From: Christensenella sp. UBA7584
GTDB taxonomy: Bacteria; Bacillota; Clostridia; Christensenellales; UBA1242
Direction: 5' to 3'
NCBI GenBank assembly: GCA_002477805.1
Contig: DLKQ01000036.1
Span: 1-10,365 of the forward strand
DNA length: 10,365 nucleotides
In this document: positions 6,577-10,365 of the stretch, piece by piece
Layout: every line of letters begins with the position of its first letter
How positions within the stretch are numbered: position 1 is the first letter of the stretch
Notes under the pieces: model-generated
Told to the model about the DNA's origin: nothing
Database searches by the model: none
What the model saw: the letters and a program-made list of their open reading frames with translations, nothing else
Program-made: the position numbers and the translations under genes

Positions 6577-9500
6577 TTTTTAGTATCTCCCCAAAAGTTT
6601 GTTTGTTTACCTCGAAATCATCACTTCTAAATTTTGTCTTATCTTTAAAATTTGGACAAAAACATTTTGCTAAGCAATATTCACAAGCATCTTTTACAGG
6701 TTTTGCTTCTATGTATCCACTCAGTATTTCTGCTAACGCCTTTGAAAACAATTTGTAACTATAATTAATCATATCATACATCTCTGTTTGCGAAACAAGG
6801 TTTGCATCAGCCTTTGGACATAATACGCCAAGCTCTTTTGCTTCCTTTGATGTACCGATAGAAAAACCAATTATTCCACTTTTTGGGTGCTCAAAACCAA
6901 GCTGTGTATCCTGCGATTTTAAAATCTCAAAATCTGAAATAGACACTCCATTTAGTGCATAATTTTCAAATGTCATAGTAGGTTTTTTGTCTTGATATTC
7001 GTTGTGTATAGGAAAATAATAAGCACCGATTGGAATTTTATTTTCCCAAGAATTTTTTAGAGCATACAAATAGATGTAAAGTTGAAGTTTTTTACCCATA
7101 TAAAGGTCAAGCATATTAAATTCAGACTTCCCCTTGCCTGTTTTGTAGTCAATGATTCTAAACTTTGTATCAAATGTGTCCACTCGGTCAATTTTACCCC
7201 GAAGTAACAACTTTCTATCACTTTTATAAACAGCAATTTCGGGCATCTTTGCGAAGTTTGTACCAAAACTTTGCTCTACAAAACTAATTTTATACTTACT
7301 ATTTTGATTTTGAAAATTTATTGCCTGGCATATTCTTTCAGCTTCCCTGCAAAGCCCTTTTGCCAATGCTTTGTTTGAAACTCCAAGTAAAAGATGTTCA
7401 AATTGCTTTTGGCTAATAATTTTTTCAAATGTAAAAGTTGCAAAATCAGAAATTTGTTTTTTGTCAAGATTTTTTCCTCTCTGAAATTTAGCAAATTCTT
7501 CAACAATACTATGCAAAATATTACCAATATCCACAGGTCTTACCTTGCTTGTTTCGTTTTCTTTTAATTTGAGCCCATACTCAACAAAGTGCAAAAAAGG
7601 ACACATAAAAAACCTTTCGACTTCGGTAGCCTTTGTAAAGCCATCAGCAAAAAATAACTTTTCTGCACTTTTTATATACTTTTCTTGAGTAGCTCCACTT
7701 TGCATAACTTCAAATTCGTGTGGAAACTGCTTTTTTAACATTTCATTTGTTTTTTCTTCCAAATTCATTTTACTTTTAGCGTAATAATCAAGCAAATCTT
7801 CCAACGCTGAAATAGTAAAACACTGCTTTTCTTTTTCGTTTTTAAATCCATTTTCGAGAAATCTTTGAATACTTACTGCAGAAATAGGTTCATTTTGGAA
7901 AGTAAACATTTTGCAAAGGTCAACTAAGACCCTGCTTTTTTGACATTCTTTTCCATTTAAGTTTTGAGGCATTGAAACTGTTAAACATTTTCTTGCAAGG
8001 CACATATTTTGTAAAACAGTAAGTGTTGCCTTTTTGTTAAGCTCATCTATAGTTGGACTTAGGTTAAGCTCCTGCATTGCCAAAATGTCCGCGTCACTAA
8101 TTATACCAACATCTTGAACAAAAGCTGGCAAACAGTTTTCAGTTGCACCAAGAACGAAAACAAAATCAGCTTCTTCAAAAACAGTTGAAAGCATTTGCCC
8201 AACCAAAACATTTTCCATCGCCATTGGCAGTGGTGAAATCTCGGTCATTTCCACACCAGCCTCAAAAATATCTACCCATTCATTGAAGTTTAAGTTCTCA
8301 TCGGCAAAAATTTTCTTTTGTTCTTGCAAAATTTTGGAAATTTTATCACTGGTCTGTCTTAAAATACTAGCCTGTCTCAAGTCCCCATCTTTTTCGAATG
8401 AGATAGAAAGCTCTTCAAGTGTATTGCTTACATCAAATTCGTTTAAAACAAATTCTACAGCTTCGCAGAAATCAAAAACAGTTTTCGAATTATCAATTTT
8501 ATTTTTAAATTCAATTATTTTTGCCATAAATTCAAGTTTTATCTCTTCAAAATCTGCAAAACCCTCTATTTCGTTTTTAAGTTTCAAACGCTCAGTCCAC
8601 ATCGTTCCCACAAGACCAAATTTTCGAGAAAACTTTCTAAAAAGCTCTTTCTTTTCAAAATCAAGTCCAGAAAGTTGATTATAAACAACATTTAACACAT
8701 CATCAGGCAAAAATCCGTACTTTACAACTTTAAAAAGCGAACTTAAAAATCTCGCCTGTTCGGTGTCTTTTAATTTAAAGTTCTTGTCTAGCCAAAACGG
8801 GATATTGTACTTTGAAAACACTTTTTCAATTTCGTTTTGATATAAACTTAGGTCACTAACATTGAGGCAAATGTCTTTAAATAAAACCCCAGTACTTACA
8901 AGTTGCAAAATTTTTTTTGCAACAAAATTTACTTCTTCAAAAATATTATCTGCCAAAAATAACTGCAAATTATTTGCGTTAGAGAGCTCCATTTTGTTTG
9001 GACAAAGCGAAAACAGTTCTCCATTTATGTGTGTACTAATTTCTCCAAAATGATTTTCACACCAAAAACTCAAAACCTTTGCCCCAAGTTTTTCACATAT
9101 TGCACTAATATCGCTATCCATTGAGCCAAAAAATACACTTTTATTGCTTTGATTTTGCGACTTTAAAATAGTAATCGTTGTAAGGTTGCAACATTTGATT
9201 GTGTTTTCAATAATATCATAGTCTTGACTTGTAAAATCGGCAAAATTCGAAAAATGAACATCACAATTATTAAAAATTTGACTAGCACAAAGCCTTTCAC
9301 ACAAAATTGCAAGTTTGTTGTTACTATCTGTGAATTTGTCTTTGATAAAATCTTCATAAAGTTCATAAATAGTACAAATATCTTGCATTTTTTTGTTTAA
9401 ATTTCCTTTAGTTTTCGCCACTATATTTTTTAATTTTGAAACAGTTATTTTACAACTTTTTATTTGCGAAATGCTATCAAACAAAATTTTAGCAAAAGAA

Positions 9501-9832
9501 CTTGTTACAGGCATTGTGTTAAAACAAACAAATTTATCTTTATTTTTTTTAAGTAAAAATTCCACAATCAAGGTAGCATCAAGCATACCTAAAACCTCAG
9601 TATCAAGTTTACCTATCACCATATTTGCAAGCCTAGAAAAAGTAACAACTTGAACATCAAAAGAGGCTACTAAATTTAGCCTTTCCATAATCATTTTTTC
9701 CATACTCAAACTAAATCGGTCGGGAACAACAACGTACTGTACCCTACCTGCTTTCAGTCCTTTTCCAATCTGCTCTATTTGAGCATAAACCGCATTATAA
9801 ATTTGCGATGACTCAAACTTTATCACTTGCAT
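6569..9832 (-). CDS. addB: AddB subunit of the AddAB helicase-nuclease
   Basis: AddB is the partner of AddA: an inactive helicase-like scaffold, implicated in Chi recognition, plus a nuclease that cuts the other strand. Visible features: N-terminal VVVPDRFSLSME (34-45) and VVTFSRLA (62-69), typical of AddB; VLGATENCLP (560-569); a C-terminal RecB-type nuclease with GNILH (His774), GKIDRVD (Asp882) and IIDYKTGKG (Asp895, Lys897), then QLYIYLYA (917-924). Iron-sulfur cysteines are Cys744 (FFMCPF) and Cys1050, Cys1053 and Cys1059 (C-x2-C-x5-C), with an extra Cys1057. The N-terminal Walker A found in B. subtilis AddB is absent. The start is well fixed: a GAGG ribosome site at 9840-9843 precedes the ATG by 7 bases and an in-frame TGA lies immediately upstream. 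Length is 1087 residues against roughly 1160 in B. subtilis. It is the first gene of the addB-addA pair, in the canonical order. Confidence 0.96.
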   Translation of the reverse strand: MQVIKFESSQIYNAVYAQIEQIGKGLKAGRVQYVVVPDRFSLSMEKMIMERLNLVASFDVQVVTFSRLANMVIGKLDTEVLGMLDATLIVEFLLKKNKDKFVCFNTMPVTSSFAKILFDSISQIKSCKITVSKLKNIVAKTKGNLNKKMQDICTIYELYEDFIKDKFTDSNNKLAILCERLCASQIFNNCDVHFSNFADFTSQDYDIIENTIKCCNLTTITILKSQNQSNKSVFFGSMDSDISAICEKLGAKVLSFWCENHFGEISTHINGELFSLCPNKMELSNANNLQLFLADNIFEEVNFVAKKILQLVSTGVLFKDICLNVSDLSLYQNEIEKVFSKYNIPFWLDKNFKLKDTEQARFLSSLFKVVKYGFLPDDVLNVVYNQLSGLDFEKKELFRKFSRKFGLVGTMWTERLKLKNEIEGFADFEEIKLEFMAKIIEFKNKIDNSKTVFDFCEAVEFVLNEFDVSNTLEELSISFEKDGDLRQASILRQTSDKISKILQEQKKIFADENLNFNEWVDIFEAGVEMTEISPLPMAMENVLVGQMLSTVFEEADFVFVLGATENCLPAFVQDVGIISDADILAMQELNLSPTIDELNKKATLTVLQNMCLARKCLTVSMPQNLNGKECQKSRVLVDLCKMFTFQNEPISAVSIQRFLENGFKNEKEKQCFTISALEDLLDYYAKSKMNLEEKTNEMLKKQFPHEFEVMQSGATQEKYIKSAEKLFFADGFTKATEVERFFMCPFLHFVEYGLKLKENETSKVRPVDIGNILHSIVEEFAKFQRGKNLDKKQISDFATFTFEKIISQKQFEHLLLGVSNKALAKGLCREAERICQAINFQNQNSKYKISFVEQSFGTNFAKMPEIAVYKSDRKLLLRGKIDRVDTFDTKFRIIDYKTGKGKSEFNMLDLYMGKKLQLYIYLYALKNSWENKIPIGAYYFPIHNEYQDKKPTMTFENYALNGVSISDFEILKSQDTQLGFEHPKSGIIGFSIGTSKEAKELGVLCPKADANLVSQTEMYDMINYSYKLFSKALAEILSGYIEAKPVKDACEYCLAKCFCPNFKDKTKFRSDDFEVNKQTFGEILKNE

Positions 9833-9849
9833 ATTTTTACCTCAAGCAT

Positions 9850-9878
9850 ATGATAACATAAAAAGCAAAAGTTGTCAT
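9850..9878 (-). promoter_or_regulatory. Extended -10 promoter for addB-addA
   Basis: On the minus strand ATGACA (9873-9878, 5 of 6 consensus) is separated by 17 bases from TATCAT (9850-9855, 5 of 6), and the -10 is preceded by TGT, giving an extended TGn -10. It lies in the 156-bp spacer between the upstream gene and addB. Transcription would begin near 9843, right at the ribosome site (9840-9843), so the leader would be only about 11 bases. The remainder of the spacer (9879-9988) is AT-rich, and I see no gene and no convincing terminator in it, so read-through from the upstream gene is also possible. Confidence 0.6.
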
Positions 9879-9988
9879 TATAATTTTCAAATTGCTTGAT
9901 ATAAATTCATAGCATTTTTATCATTTTAACGCAAAATTTAAAATCTTTTACAATGCTTTTACGGTTTAATGTTTAAAATTATAAAAAT

Positions 9989-10365
9989 TTAGTTTGATTC
10001 CACGCTTTTTATATTTTTACTTAACTCTTTTACAAAATTTTTTAAATCCTGCATTTTTTCACTTGCAACCAAGTTTTCAACTTCTCGCATATACGAAAGT
10101 TTTTGTGCCTGACTTTGTGCCAAACTATTTTGAATAACCACAAATTCTTCTTTCAATTTTTTATTTTGATTGAGCCATTCTTCTTTTATTTTCTCAAAAG
10201 CATCGTTTAAGGATTTCATATGCTCTTCTATTTTTATTATTTCCTCATTTCTCATGAGTATTAATTGTTCTTGCTCTTCTTTCTTCTTATCTAAAGACGC
10301 TTTGCCTTGCGAATTTTCATATTTTATATTATTCGCTTTATTCTCTATATTCTTTATTATAGTTA
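9989..10365 (-). CDS. 3' part of an unrecognised coiled-coil protein gene
   Basis: Not recognised. The frame ends with TAA at 9989-9991 and stays open to the right edge of the window, giving 124 visible codons plus a partial one, so the 5' end is outside. An in-frame ATG at 10253-10255 would give an 88-residue protein, but no Shine-Dalgarno lies at a suitable distance before it, and the 36 codons upstream have similar Lys/Glu/Gln-rich composition (for example SLDKKKEEQEQL). I therefore treat it as internal. The product is highly charged and probably one or more long helices (for example EEIIKIEEHMKSLNDAFEKI), with no membrane segment, cysteines or catalytic motif in the visible part. It precedes addB by 156 bases on the same strand. 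Confidence 0.7.
   Translation of the reverse strand, partial: TIIKNIENKANNIKYENSQGKASLDKKKEEQEQLILMRNEEIIKIEEHMKSLNDAFEKIKEEWLNQNKKLKEEFVVIQNSLAQSQAQKLSYMREVENLVASEKMQDLKNFVKELSKNIKSVESN

Noticed and set aside
8283..8678. Plus-strand open frame of 131 codons inside addB
   Set aside because: It is antisense to the strongly supported addB frame, has Ser/Phe/Lys-rich composition typical of an antisense shadow, and no recognisable domain. The other plus-strand frames in the window behave the same way.
9911..9957. AGCAT/ATGCT inverted repeat as a terminator for the gene upstream of addB
   Set aside because: The five-base arms are separated by about 37 bases without a compact hairpin or a proper following U-run, so it is not a convincing intrinsic terminator.

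Overview
The window is AT-rich (very roughly 30% GC by eye) and all four genes lie on the minus strand. The gene content, base composition and Shine-Dalgarno sites point to a low-GC Firmicutes-type bacterium, plausibly an uncultured Clostridia-like lineage. TGA is used as a real stop (end of addB), which argues against the mycoplasma genetic code.

In transcription order, from high to low coordinates, the window holds: (1) the 3' part of an unrecognised coiled-coil gene that runs off the right edge (9989-10365); (2) a 156-bp spacer with a good extended -10 promoter; (3) addB (6569-9832) and addA (3103-6576), overlapping by 8 bp, which encode the two subunits of the AddAB helicase-nuclease (the Firmicutes counterpart of RecBCD); (4) a promoter with perfect -35 and -10 hexamers and 17-bp spacing, embedded in the end of addA; (5) a 933-codon gene for an unrecognised membrane-anchored coiled-coil protein (239-3040); (6) a clear intrinsic terminator (185-210); (7) a short non-coding AT-rich stretch to the left edge (1-183) with small pyrimidine-rich repeats.

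AddA carries all UvrD-type helicase motifs plus a RecB-family nuclease. AddB carries a second RecB-family nuclease and the cysteines of its iron-sulfur cluster, but has no N-terminal Walker A. Together they should process double-strand DNA ends for RecA-dependent repair and degrade foreign linear DNA.

The most unusual object is the 933-residue protein. Three predicted membrane helices are spaced like those of ExbB/TolQ-type channel subunits. They are followed by a long coiled coil, four 13-residue DENGN repeats, a Gln/Asn/Glu-rich linker, a Lys/Ser-rich basic tract and a C-terminal helical segment. Two of the repeats are identical in protein but differ at 12 of 39 bases, all synonymous, which suggests selection on the peptide. 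Its own promoter and terminator make it a separate transcription unit, so a functional link to AddAB is not shown by the sequence. No RNA genes, CRISPR arrays, insertion sequences or attachment sites were seen.
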